From: an uncultured Rikenella sp.
Lineage (GTDB): Bacteria; Bacteroidota; Bacteroidia; Bacteroidales; Rikenellaceae
Assembly (NCBI RefSeq): GCF_910579375.1
Contig: NZ_CAJTUJ010000004.1
Location: forward strand, 1 to 50,316
Direction: 5' to 3'
DNA length: 50,316 nucleotides
The notes under the pieces are model-generated. The model was not told the DNA's origin and ran no database searches. It saw only the letters and a program-made list of their open reading frames with translations. Below, piece by piece: positions 21,972 to 30,753 of the stretch. Numbering within the stretch: position 1 is the first letter of the stretch; every line of letters starts with the position of its first letter. The position numbers and the translations under genes are program-made.

Positions 21972-22427
21972 TTACCCTTTCACACCCAGCAGATCGAAGC
22001 CTTTGAGGCGGAAAGAAAGTGTGCTGCCCACCGACAGACAGAGGTCGGGGGCGACGAACGGCAGTATCTGGTGGTCGTCGTCGAGGAACTTCAGCCACGG
22101 CGTCTCGCGCTGCTCCTGCAGCATCGCTTTCCGGAGCGCGGCGATCCGGGAGAAACACTCCAGCTGGTATCCCTCCACCTCCGCCGGCGAGGGATGGTTC
22201 GCCCCGATCGGCATGGCGATCGTTATCGCCAGCTCGAACGTGTCCGTAATTCGGTTGTTGCCGTCCCGCCCGCTGCCGAAGGCCCCGTAATCCAAAAACA
22301 GGTAGTAGTCCCCGAACGTGCCGATTCGCTCCTTGAGCGTCTTTTCGTCCGCGCCGAAGACGAAATTTGCCGGATTGACGAAAGCCGGGCATTTGGCCTT
22401 GAAGTAATCTCTGATAGTCGTTAGCAT
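21972..22427 (-). CDS. Head-tail connector / tail terminator-like protein
   Basis: 151 residues starting MLTTIRDYFKAKCPAFVNPA. An N-terminal helix is followed by a beta sheet (DTFELAITIAMPIGANHPSP), a central helix with LECFSRIAALRKAMLQEQRE, and closing strands. This helix-sheet-helix outline, length and position after portal and connector genes fit a tail terminator or completion protein. The overlap with the upstream gene is seven bases. Inferred mainly from position; the AT-rich cargo block begins immediately downstream. Confidence 0.55.
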   Translation of the reverse strand: MLTTIRDYFKAKCPAFVNPANFVFGADEKTLKERIGTFGDYYLFLDYGAFGSGRDGNNRITDTFELAITIAMPIGANHPSPAEVEGYQLECFSRIAALRKAMLQEQRETPWLKFLDDDHQILPFVAPDLCLSVGSTLSFRLKGFDLLGVKG

Positions 22428-23395
22428 AGCATTCTCTTGACTTGTCCGACGGAGAGCCCCATTCGACCGGCGATCTCCTCCGGCGTGGTGTCGTCGGTCG
22501 CCATCGACCGGACGGCTTGGATGGTTTCGGTTCGCATGATGCCGAGGTAGGTCAAAAGCGGCATCTTCTCGACCTGCTCGTAGTTCCCGTACCCGTCTTT
22601 ACACAGACCGTAGAGCGAATCGCTCATCGATATCCGCTCCTGTCGTTTGGGGCGGTCGCTGTCGGCCGACCACAGGACAGAGAAGGCGGTGCGGGTGAAG
22701 ATGAAGGTGACGAACGCCTGAAAGTTCAGCACCACCGCCTGCAGCAGGATGTCCGGGAGTCGATCGATCTGTTCGATCCGGGCCGTGTCGTTCGCATCCA
22801 CCCCATAGAGCAGCCCGACCAGCAGGGCCATCGCCCGGCGATTGGCCCCCTCGCCGATCGCCATCAACAAATCGTACCCCTGTGCATACTGGTACGAGCT
22901 GAGAGAAGTGGTAAGTGCCCCGCCCTCCAGATTCGCTCTCCAGCCGGAAAGCACGTCGTCTTTCAGCCGGATGGTCGGCAGCAGGTTACCGACCCACACC
23001 GCATCGATGCGGTATTCGTACTCCAGCGTCCGGGCGTACCGGATTTCCGCGTTGTCGGAGAGGAGTTCGTCCGGCGGGCACTTCCGGAGCAGCTTGCGGA
23101 CATCGGCCGAGAGTTGATTGATTTGGTTGCCGTAGTCGAGTTTGAAGAAGAAGTCGAACTGGCGGGAGGCGGTCAGGAGGTTGTCGAAGAAGCGTTCCCG
23201 CGCATGGGCCGGGACGCGGATATGCTCCAGCCCGGCGAGGTGCCGAAAAAAGGCGATCCGCAGGTCGCACATCGAGAGCGCTCCCGCCCAGAAGAGACCG
23301 AGCAGCTCGACTAATCGCAAATATTGTCCCGCGGTCAGCTCCTCCCAAGCGTTCGGGAAGCGATAGGGCGTCTCACCGAAATAGAGCGTGATCAT
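22421..23395 (-). CDS. Structural or connector-region protein, unknown
   Basis: 324 residues, MITLYFGETPYRFPNAWEEL onward. Mostly helical and soluble. The last 40 residues (DTTPEEIAGRMGLSVGQVKR) look like a small helix-turn-helix, odd for a virion gene and perhaps a protein-contact motif. It overlaps the upstream gene by four bases and the downstream one by seven. No family recognised; a head-to-tail joining or tail-assembly function is likely from position. Confidence 0.5.
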   Translation of the reverse strand: MITLYFGETPYRFPNAWEELTAGQYLRLVELLGLFWAGALSMCDLRIAFFRHLAGLEHIRVPAHARERFFDNLLTASRQFDFFFKLDYGNQINQLSADVRKLLRKCPPDELLSDNAEIRYARTLEYEYRIDAVWVGNLLPTIRLKDDVLSGWRANLEGGALTTSLSSYQYAQGYDLLMAIGEGANRRAMALLVGLLYGVDANDTARIEQIDRLPDILLQAVVLNFQAFVTFIFTRTAFSVLWSADSDRPKRQERISMSDSLYGLCKDGYGNYEQVEKMPLLTYLGIMRTETIQAVRSMATDDTTPEEIAGRMGLSVGQVKRMLC

Positions 23396-24246
23396 GGCAA
23401 GAGGAAGAATTTGTTTCGGGGTTTGTTCAGATTCGTCTCCGACGGCAGGTCGGTACCCGGTTCTGGCCGGTTCAACTCGAAGACGATCTGCTGCAGGGCC
23501 GCTTCGCCCTGACCGAGCAGGAAGTCCGAGAGTTTATACATCGCCTCCTGTTCGGAGGAGGCGTGGCGGAAAGCTCCGTCCTGATTCGGATTGCGGAGCG
23601 ATCGCGGCAGCATGGAGATGTCGAACTGCCGCAGGGCGAACGCTACGGTCAGGATGGCCACCGCCGTCTTCACCCGCCGCAACATCTCCGGTTCCAGCGC
23701 CGGGAGGTCGATACCGGTCAGGTAGTCGTCCATGACGCGCCGCTGGATGAAGATCGACGACCAGAAGAAGTAGTCCGACGAGTCGATACCGTAGAACTCC
23801 TGAAACTCGTCGGCATTCCGAATCAGAAGCGCAGCGAGTGCTTTGCAGGCGGGTGTCTGCTGCCACTCCGGAAGATCGTCAGTGGCATTCAGGCCGCGGA
23901 TCAGCGAGTCGAGTGCGTCGTAATAGTAGCCGAGATAGGTATCCTGCATAGCCTGCAGCTCGTACTTGTAGGTGTCGGACTGTTCGGTCTGCCGTTTACG
24001 GATGGTCTCGAAGAGTTTGTAGTCGTACATGATGCGGTTGGCGACGGCGGCCCGCAATGACTCCGGCAGGGCCCCCTCCTCCATCCCGGCCACCCGGTTG
24101 AATACGTCGATGCCGACGATCAGGGCGACGGTCTTGTGGGCCGGGCGGAGATAGGGGCGGATGGTCTGTTCCTGCAGCGAGCCGTCCACGCCGGGGGCAT
24201 ACTCCCGCAGCGTTTCGACGGTGATGATGGTATCGATGGTTGACAT
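23392..24246 (-). CDS. Connector-region protein following the portal
   Basis: 284 residues from the ATG of MSTIDTIITVETLREYAPGV, four bases after the portal stop; a longer frame upstream lies inside the portal gene and is rejected. Largely helical, with RAAVANRIMYDYKLFETIRK and LPRSLRNPNQDGAFRHASSE. Its position between portal and connector genes fits a head-completion (adaptor) protein, a type frequent in Bacteroidota phages; not confirmed by a motif. Confidence 0.55.
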   Translation of the reverse strand: MSTIDTIITVETLREYAPGVDGSLQEQTIRPYLRPAHKTVALIVGIDVFNRVAGMEEGALPESLRAAVANRIMYDYKLFETIRKRQTEQSDTYKYELQAMQDTYLGYYYDALDSLIRGLNATDDLPEWQQTPACKALAALLIRNADEFQEFYGIDSSDYFFWSSIFIQRRVMDDYLTGIDLPALEPEMLRRVKTAVAILTVAFALRQFDISMLPRSLRNPNQDGAFRHASSEQEAMYKLSDFLLGQGEAALQQIVFELNRPEPGTDLPSETNLNKPRNKFFLLP

Positions 24247-24250
24247 AGCT

Positions 24251-25702
24251 CTATTGATTCGAGGTGATACGATCGTCCGGGGAGACCTCCTGCTGGCGGG
24301 CCGGGACAGGCCGGTAGAAGCCGACCATATAGCCCTGCCGCCACAGGTGCGGGAAGTTGGCACGGACGGCCATGTTGATCGCGTCGCAGCAGATCTTCTC
24401 CGGCGCCGGCAGCTGCAACAGGTAGAGCAGATAGTTGTAGTAGGCGTCGGATCCCGACTTGGAGATCACCCCCTCTTTCGAGACGTTCGAGATGCTGGGA
24501 TCGATCCCCTTTGCGCTCAGCAGCACTTCGTCGGCCCGTCGGTCGAACGAGATGAGCGATTCGATATACTCCTTGTACTTGAGGTCGATCTGTTCGATCT
24601 TCCACTTCACCTCCTCGCCCTTGCTGCCGAGGAACGAGAAGGAGGCGAACATCTTGCCCTGATTGTCGGCCCCGGAGAGGTAGGTGGTGAGCCGCTCCAG
24701 CTCGATGTTGGTATATTGGGTCAACAGCCCTTCATGGAAGTCGGTACCGATCTCCACGCCGTTATACCGCACCGGCTCCTTGTTCTCCCGCTTGAGTTTC
24801 CGGTTGTACTCGCACAGATCCTGAATCTGCTTTCTCTTGGCGGCCACCCATTCGTTCGGGATGATGACGTGTACTTTGGCGGCCATCGAGTTGCGCAGGA
24901 AGGAGCGGATGAAGCGGGGGTTCTCGTTCGCCCCCAAGAGCCACTCCCGCGAACCGTCGTAGGCTTTGTTGCGGCCGTAAATGCCGTCCACATCGCCGTT
25001 CGCGTGATGGGAGATCGCCACATCGTACCGGTGGATGTGCTGCGGCCGCAGCAGCGGATAGACCGAGAAGTCGCCCCGGTACCGCCAGTCGCCGACCAGC
25101 ACATGTGTAAAGTCGTCGTAGGTGTAGTTCCCGAACGGGCTGAGTTCCTTCTCGGAGGCGAGCCGGGCGCGGGAGTTCTCCACCAGCTCCAGCCCCGCCA
25201 CCGGCAGGCCGCCGATCGCCCGCCCCTTGAAGAAGCGCCACTTCACGAAGAAGTCCTCGAAATAGTAGTACCGGCGGATGCACTCCAGTGCAAAATCGTT
25301 CGCGTCGTCGGTAATTCCGCAGTCGTTCCACGACCGCAGCCACTCCATGATCGGCGGGCAGTCCACCCACCGCTGTACCAATTTCCCGTCGCTGTCGAAC
25401 TCGATGCGGTAGACGTAGAGACCGAGGCCGTACATGATCCGCACCTGCTTCTCGATCACTTCGGGCAGCAGCCGGTTGCTCTTGATGTTCTCGCGGATGT
25501 CGGTGATCTCGGTATCGTTGACGCCGCGGGTGAGGACGTTGTAACCGGATACCTTGACTAAATGCCCGGTGCGGAGCGAAGCGGGCGTTCGGCCGAAGAG
25601 GCGGCCTTCGAGGTCGGCCATCGAGTCGCCGCCGAACTGGAAGGTGAGCACGGTATTCTCGTTCACGCAGTAGCCGAACTTGTCGTTGTGTCTTACAGCC
25701 AT
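24251..25702 (-). CDS. Portal protein
   Basis: 483 residues. Portal dodecamers form the DNA gate at one capsid vertex. The N terminus carries GLYVYRIEFDSDGKL-type strands; the middle has a long helix region (AAKVHVIIPNEWVAAKRKQI, QDLCEYNRKLKRENKEP) and the C-terminal half includes IEQIDLKYKEYIESLISFDR and the loop GIDPSISNVSKEGVISKSGS, similar to portal crown/clip patterns in which a Gly/Ser loop precedes the last helices. Length (usual 420-550) and position two genes after the large terminase support the call. It overlaps the upstream gene by ten bases. Confidence 0.8.
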   Translation of the reverse strand: MAVRHNDKFGYCVNENTVLTFQFGGDSMADLEGRLFGRTPASLRTGHLVKVSGYNVLTRGVNDTEITDIRENIKSNRLLPEVIEKQVRIMYGLGLYVYRIEFDSDGKLVQRWVDCPPIMEWLRSWNDCGITDDANDFALECIRRYYYFEDFFVKWRFFKGRAIGGLPVAGLELVENSRARLASEKELSPFGNYTYDDFTHVLVGDWRYRGDFSVYPLLRPQHIHRYDVAISHHANGDVDGIYGRNKAYDGSREWLLGANENPRFIRSFLRNSMAAKVHVIIPNEWVAAKRKQIQDLCEYNRKLKRENKEPVRYNGVEIGTDFHEGLLTQYTNIELERLTTYLSGADNQGKMFASFSFLGSKGEEVKWKIEQIDLKYKEYIESLISFDRRADEVLLSAKGIDPSISNVSKEGVISKSGSDAYYNYLLYLLQLPAPEKICCDAINMAVRANFPHLWRQGYMVGFYRPVPARQQEVSPDDRITSNQ

Positions 25703-26154
25703 TCTATCTTGCGTAGTTTGAAGTTATCCTGCGGGAATCCCATAAAGCGGATCAGGATGCGGTAACAGGTCTTGCACTCGCCCCGCGCGTCGGTGAAGAG
25801 GAAGTAGTTCTCCGAATCGACCCAAAAGCGATCGCGCGGCAGCTGCGCCCGCACCTTGCATCCGGCCACCACCCGCAGCGTGGCCGAGGCTTCGCCCCTG
25901 ACCCGGTTGTAGGGAAAGAAGGCGATGGTGAAGGTACCGTCCGGCACCTTCGACACCTCCCGCGCCAGCCGCAGCGCCTCTATGCCTCCCATGTTGTGCA
26001 TCCCGACAGCGAAGATAGCCGACCGGCGGTCCGACCGAAAGGACACCGGAGGGGGATTATGGCCTCGTCCGGCAGCCTTATTCTCCTTCTCGGCGCGTTT
26101 CCGGTGCGAAGCGAGAAGCGCGCCGCAACGCCATGACTCTGACGGGGTTGTCAT
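25693..26154 (-). CDS. Head-region protein between terminase and portal, unknown
   Basis: 153 residues from the ATG of MTTPSESWRCGALLASHRKR. The first 45 residues are basic and low in order; the rest is beta-rich (DGTFTIAFFPYNRVRGEASA, FLFTDARGECKTCYRILIRF). No motif recognised. A 182-base stretch without a gene separates it from the terminase stop; that stretch holds a CCCCGGCCGGGG palindrome at 26163-26174 and no T-tract. Confidence 0.55.
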   Translation of the reverse strand: MTTPSESWRCGALLASHRKRAEKENKAAGRGHNPPPVSFRSDRRSAIFAVGMHNMGGIEALRLAREVSKVPDGTFTIAFFPYNRVRGEASATLRVVAGCKVRAQLPRDRFWVDSENYFLFTDARGECKTCYRILIRFMGFPQDNFKLRKIEWL

Positions 26155-26336
26155 ATTTCCAGCCCCGGCCGGGGCCGTGCACACACTTTTTCGGAATTAG
26201 CGGGGCGGCTGTTTTTCTTCGTTTGCGTTTTTGTTATGCGGCGTTTTGAAAGGCAACAAGCCTGCAAATCAACCCTTTGCCCCTGTTTTCGTTATCAATT
26301 CGGCCGATTATTGCGGGTTCGGCGGAAATTATTCGG

Positions 26337-28079
26337 TTACAGGACGATATTTTCCGGCAGCTCCGGGATATTTTGCATCTCGGCGGGCAGTTTGTTGCCG
26401 TACAGCCCGAACAGCAGGTATATCAGGGCGGAGGGTATCTGCGTCGAGAGGCCGGCTTGGTACTGAATCGGCACTTTGATCTCGGAACTTTTGTCCAGCT
26501 CGATACGGCCGTCGGCGCGCTTCTTGAGCGGCGCCAGAGGCAGGGCGGACTTGAGCATGGGGCATTCGTTCTCGTCGATCAGGATGCGAGGCAGACCTTT
26601 GTACCGGTTGGAGAACAGAATCGCCATCAACTTGTATTGCTCGTAGTGGTAGATCGTACGTTGTCCCTCGTTCATCAGCCGCACCCGGTAACCGTGGTTC
26701 TCCAGTTCCCGCTTGAGCAGCCGGGCGTCGGTGGTAATCTGCTCCTGATCCTCGCGCCGCTTGTTCCCGGCGCGGTCGTAGTACAGCAGGATCTCCACGC
26801 TCTTGTCGTAGTCCTCGCCGTAGAACTCGTCGAACTTGTTAGCCAGCTGCACCTGATCCCACGGGGAGTAGACGAAGAACTCCTTCTGAATGCGGCACTC
26901 GTTCATCCGTTCGTCCTGCTGAGCGACGACGACGGACTGGAACGAACCGGGGTCGTAGCCGAGAATCAACGGTTCGGAGCGGCGAAAATACTTGAGGTAG
27001 GAAGCGGTCAGACGGAAGTCGTCGCCCAAGTCGAACGACAGGATGGACGAATACCGGTAGCTGTCCGAGTAGCAATGCACCTCCGGCTTGAAGTTGCAGA
27101 AGAACATGTTCACCACGCGCCGGATCCGGATGTTGCAGATGGATGACAGGAACTCGTCGGCGCTCAGACTCTCGTACTGGGTCTGGAAGAACTTCGGGCC
27201 GAGAAAGTCCTTGTTGGCGAACGACGAGGCACGGATGTAGTAGCTTTGGTTCCGGCGCATCTCGTTTAGAATCGGTTTCCAGATTTCGACGCGGTGTTTC
27301 AGCCGGCGCTGCTCTTCCTGAAGCCGGGCGATCGTCAGGGGGTTGGTCTCCGACCGGATCGCATTGTTCACCTCGAACAACCGTCCCAACGCCTTATCGT
27401 GATGCAGGGCGGCGTTCACGATGTCGCAGATCACCTCTTCATCGACATGCCGTTCGTACTCCTCGTACCAATTGTCTTCGCCGAGGTCGAGCCGGGCGGT
27501 GTCCGTAACGCCGGTGATGCCGAGGTAGTAGGGACATTGGCGAATCTTTCCGACGGCACCCCGCAGGGCCGGAAAGACCCGCGACTTGAGGCTCTGCCCG
27601 CGTTGCAGCTTCATCTCTTCGATAAAGGCATGGACGGCGCTCTCGCCGGCCGAGGACTCCGGCATATCGCTGCTGACGAGTTTGAGGTGGTGGCCGGTGG
27701 CGAAGACGAGACTGTGCTTCGGGTAGGTGATCGGCCGGCGGGGTTTGCAGAAGTGCGACGGAAGTTTCTTGGCCCCGACCACGTAGTGAATCCCCTCCTC
27801 CAGAAGCGGCCGGCCGGAGGCGGTGGGCTGCGAAAAGGCGGCCCGGATGTTGGGGATAATGTTGGTCATCAGGGCCACGTAGGTCTTATGCACCATGAAC
27901 GACACCTCGCCGGGCATGGCGTCCGCCACCCGGATCATCCGCGAGGTGATGATCCCTTCGGTCTTACCGGTGGCGCGGGCCACCTCGGCGATAATCACGT
28001 TCGTGTCGATGCAGTTCACCCGCAGCTGCATCCGGTTCATGTATTTCTGCTCCAGCTCGGCGATCTTATCGTGGGTCAT
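26337..28079 (-). CDS. Terminase large subunit
   Basis: 580 residues from the ATG of MTHDKIAELEQKYMNRMQLR; a longer frame upstream lies over the preceding gene. It is the packaging motor ATPase and nuclease. A deviant Walker A, ARATGKT, is at residues 34-40; HAFIEE near 150-155 is the Walker B candidate. In the C-terminal half ILGYDPGSF and ILLYYDRAGNKR supply the aspartates of the RNase H-like nuclease. Length is normal. It overlaps the upstream gene by 14 bases. Confidence 0.85.
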   Translation of the reverse strand: MTHDKIAELEQKYMNRMQLRVNCIDTNVIIAEVARATGKTEGIITSRMIRVADAMPGEVSFMVHKTYVALMTNIIPNIRAAFSQPTASGRPLLEEGIHYVVGAKKLPSHFCKPRRPITYPKHSLVFATGHHLKLVSSDMPESSAGESAVHAFIEEMKLQRGQSLKSRVFPALRGAVGKIRQCPYYLGITGVTDTARLDLGEDNWYEEYERHVDEEVICDIVNAALHHDKALGRLFEVNNAIRSETNPLTIARLQEEQRRLKHRVEIWKPILNEMRRNQSYYIRASSFANKDFLGPKFFQTQYESLSADEFLSSICNIRIRRVVNMFFCNFKPEVHCYSDSYRYSSILSFDLGDDFRLTASYLKYFRRSEPLILGYDPGSFQSVVVAQQDERMNECRIQKEFFVYSPWDQVQLANKFDEFYGEDYDKSVEILLYYDRAGNKRREDQEQITTDARLLKRELENHGYRVRLMNEGQRTIYHYEQYKLMAILFSNRYKGLPRILIDENECPMLKSALPLAPLKKRADGRIELDKSSEIKVPIQYQAGLSTQIPSALIYLLFGLYGNKLPAEMQNIPELPENIVL

Positions 28080-28722
28080 CGTCCATCTCGTTTTGAAGTT
28101 CGGTAAAGGGTACCTCCTCGATTTCGGCATCTTCACGCAGGCGTCTCTTTTCCGGCTCCGGAATATCCAGCGAGTCGATGATCTTGGCGTAGATGCCGTC
28201 ATTGGCCTTGCGGGCAATCTCTTTCTTGGAACGGCTGGTGAAGCCGAGGTCTTCGGGGGTGATCTCGTTCGACATGACGTAAACCACGCCCAGCGAGGCC
28301 TGTTTGTCGGCGGCGGTCGCCTGCAGGCGGCACTCTTTCGCTTTGTCCATGCACCGCTCGGCGATGTCGACCCGGCCTTTGGCCAGCGCGACTTTCACCA
28401 GATCCTCGAACTTGTTGGCATAGTCCCGCAACCACACATTCTCGGCCACGTTGCAATCGACGTCGAAATAGTTCAGGGCGGCGTATATCCGGCTCTTGGC
28501 GGTGTTGATGTTGATCTCCACGCCCTGTTCGGCTTTGGTGCGCACCTGTAGCCGCTTGGCTGCACGGGTGATGTTCCGCTCGGTACTCCAGATCTGCATG
28601 GCGAAGACCATCTGATTGATGATCCGCTGCAACTCCGGCGGGATCACGGTACTCTTGCCGGTACGGATGAACTCGTCGATCACGTCGGGATGGATGCTGC
28701 CTATCTTCTCCAGATTATCCAT
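28066..28722 (-). CDS. Putative terminase small subunit
   Basis: 218 residues, almost all helical. ITRAAKRLQVRTKAEQGVEI resembles a DNA-binding helix pair, and the C-terminal part is charged. Overlap with the large terminase and size fit the DNA-recognition subunit of the packaging motor. The neighbouring 102-residue gene is an alternative candidate. Confidence 0.6.
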   Translation of the reverse strand: MDNLEKIGSIHPDVIDEFIRTGKSTVIPPELQRIINQMVFAMQIWSTERNITRAAKRLQVRTKAEQGVEININTAKSRIYAALNYFDVDCNVAENVWLRDYANKFEDLVKVALAKGRVDIAERCMDKAKECRLQATAADKQASLGVVYVMSNEITPEDLGFTSRSKKEIARKANDGIYAKIIDSLDIPEPEKRRLREDAEIEEVPFTELQNEMDDDPR

Positions 28723-28726
28723 AACG

Positions 28727-29035
28727 TCAGATTCCGAATAGGTCGGCCAGCAGTTCGATGGCCTTCTGTTCCTGTTTGCGTTCGTCTAATTTCGAGATGG
28801 CCTCCACATCGCCTTTCTCGGCGGCGCGGGCCAACTCCACGTTGGTGTTGTAGTCCATCATGGCCCGGCCGTTGGCATACGACTCGTAGACTTTCGTTTC
28901 GGGCCGGGTGAACTCGTCCAGAAAGGCCTCCCGTTCGGCGGCGGGGATGCGCAGCAGGGAGGCGATCTGGGCGGGGGTGTGTCCGATCGCTCCCATGTCG
29001 CGGATCCGCTTGAGTATCTGTTCGTCGATCGTCAT
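28727..29035 (-). CDS. Small HTH-like protein next to terminase
   Basis: 102 residues. MTIDEQILKRIRDMGAIGHT continues with PAQIASLLRIPAAEREAFLD, a plausible helix-turn-helix in which the IASLL helix would lead. The rest is helical. It may be the DNA-recognition terminase subunit or an accessory to the adjacent methyltransferase; it overlaps that gene by four bases (ATGA). Confidence 0.6.
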   Translation of the reverse strand: MTIDEQILKRIRDMGAIGHTPAQIASLLRIPAAEREAFLDEFTRPETKVYESYANGRAMMDYNTNVELARAAEKGDVEAISKLDERKQEQKAIELLADLFGI

Positions 29036-30330
29036 TGTGCGGCCGCCTCCTCGTAGCTCAGTTTCTTACCGTCTCGCAGCAGGTAGACCTCGCCGCTGCC
29101 CACGGCATTGATATACCGGGCCACGGTGGCATCGACGAACTTCTCCAGCAGTTCCATCGTATAGCAGACCCGTTTGTGCTGTTCGCAGGCCATCAGTGTA
29201 GAGCCGCTGCCGCAGAAGAGATCGACCACTACGTCTCCCTCTTTCGAGCTGTTCAGCAGCGGATAGGAGATGAGCGCCACCGGTTTCATGGTCGGATGGA
29301 TGTCGTTGCGCGTCGGTTTGTCGTAGTGCCAGACGGTGGACTGCGAACGATCGGCATACCAGCGGTGCCCTTTCCCCTCTCTCCAACCGTACAACACCGG
29401 TTCGTGCTGCCACTGGTAATCCTGACGCCCCATCACGATCGAGTTCTTGACCCAAACGCAGCACTGAGCCAGCTTGAACCCGGCCCGCGCGAAGTTGCGC
29501 CGAAAGGCCAGCCCTTCGCTGTCGCTGTGGAATACGTAGATCGCCGCACCGGGTTTGGCCACGGTGTACATGTTCCGGAATGCCCGGAAAAGGAACCTGT
29601 CGAAAGCGTCGTCCGACATGGAGTCGTTGGCGATTGTCAGGGCATCCTCCGTCTTTCCCTCGTACTCGACGTTGTAGGGCGGGTCGGTAATCAGCAGATC
29701 GGCCCGGCGATCGTTCATCAGGGTGACCACGGCGGCCGACGAGCAGGAGTCGCCGCACATCAGCCGATGCGGGCCGAGCAACCAGATGTCGCCGGGGCGG
29801 GTGATAGCCTGTTCCGGAAGGTCGGCTTCGGCATACTCTTTCTCCAAATCGAGCTCGTCGAGCTGTTCGGTGAGGGTCATCTTGGTATCGAGCTTCAGGT
29901 CGAGCGCTTCCGGTTCCACGCCGAGATCGAGATTGAACTGCGAGAGCGACTCGGAGGTAATCTGGTATTTCTCGAACAGGATGGTGTCCGGATTCTTCTG
30001 CGCAAACTCGGAATTGTAGGCGGCGATCTCCTCGACGGCCTCCTTTTTGTCGGCGGCGTAGATCGGCTCGTAGGGGATCTCCGGAATCTCCATCCCGCGG
30101 TTCCGCAGGTGCAAGAGGGCTTTCTTGCGCTGATGGGCGTCGATGATCCAGAGCTTGCCGTCCGGATCGCGCCACGCCTTGAAGGAGTATTTGAAGCCCC
30201 GTGTTACGATGATCAGCGCGAGCTTCATCATCTTCTCCTCGTCGTGGAGCTTGAAGTCTTCCTGCAGTTCGTGGAAGTCGTCCAGCGGGGCGGTCGGCAG
30301 GTGGCCGAGGTTATGAACCTGTATTTGCAT
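29032..30330 (-). CDS. ParB-domain DNA methyltransferase (N6-adenine/N4-cytosine, beta type)
   Basis: 432 residues in two domains. Residues about 1-130 are ParB/Srx-like with the signature WIIDAHQRKKALLHL. Residues about 180-420 are an AdoMet methyltransferase: motif IV ITDPPYNVEYE (DPPY at 216-219) comes before motif I VVDLFCGSGSTL (about 368-379), the order of beta-class enzymes that methylate adenine N6 or cytosine N4. It is placed between a capsid-associated gene and the terminase, so it may mark DNA at packaging sites or protect it from restriction. It overlaps the upstream gene by 20 bases. Confidence 0.9.
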   Translation of the reverse strand: MQIQVHNLGHLPTAPLDDFHELQEDFKLHDEEKMMKLALIIVTRGFKYSFKAWRDPDGKLWIIDAHQRKKALLHLRNRGMEIPEIPYEPIYAADKKEAVEEIAAYNSEFAQKNPDTILFEKYQITSESLSQFNLDLGVEPEALDLKLDTKMTLTEQLDELDLEKEYAEADLPEQAITRPGDIWLLGPHRLMCGDSCSSAAVVTLMNDRRADLLITDPPYNVEYEGKTEDALTIANDSMSDDAFDRFLFRAFRNMYTVAKPGAAIYVFHSDSEGLAFRRNFARAGFKLAQCCVWVKNSIVMGRQDYQWQHEPVLYGWREGKGHRWYADRSQSTVWHYDKPTRNDIHPTMKPVALISYPLLNSSKEGDVVVDLFCGSGSTLMACEQHKRVCYTMELLEKFVDATVARYINAVGSGEVYLLRDGKKLSYEEAAAQ

Positions 30331-30727
30331 GGGATAGTATTTTTTTGAAAATGGCGGCGCGCTGTTCGTGGCGCGTTTTGTGGCGGCGGGCCTCTTCGAT
30401 CGCTTCAGCGGTGGCCCCCCGGCGATTCATCCGCCCTGTGTAGCGGCGGATGTTGTTGCGGCAGTTCTCGTACTGCCGGATGAACCGGTCGCGGTCGCTG
30501 TTCCAGAGTGCGAGCAGTTCTTCGTAATCGGCCTTGTTCTTCAGGTACGGATGCTCGTTCAGGAAGACGCCCCGGTCGTTCAACGACTGGAGTTCGCGAA
30601 AGCAAAGAAGGTTCTGAATGCGCAGCTCGGCCATCTCCTTGACATCGCTGTCGGTGGGGGCTGTGTCGAGTCGTTCATCCAGAACCTTCATCTGGCGATA
30701 AGTCCGGATACGGTCTTCGTAGATCAC
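30311..30727 (-). CDS. Helical phage protein, unknown
   Basis: 138 residues from a GTG start (MIYEDRIRTYRQMKVLDERL). Highly charged and helical throughout (RDRFIRQYENCRNNIRRYTG), consistent with a coiled-coil DNA- or protein-binding role. It begins 26 bases after the KE-rich protein stop and overlaps the methyltransferase. An ATG at codon 13 is an alternative start. Confidence 0.55.
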   Translation of the reverse strand: MIYEDRIRTYRQMKVLDERLDTAPTDSDVKEMAELRIQNLLCFRELQSLNDRGVFLNEHPYLKNKADYEELLALWNSDRDRFIRQYENCRNNIRRYTGRMNRRGATAEAIEEARRHKTRHEQRAAIFKKILSHANTGS

Positions 30728-30753
30728 GAGGGCCGTAGCCGTGTCAGGATCTT

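Noticed and set aside
26155..26336. Small gene between terminase and the next head gene
   Set aside because: Only short frames with no protein features; a GC palindrome without T-tract is present.
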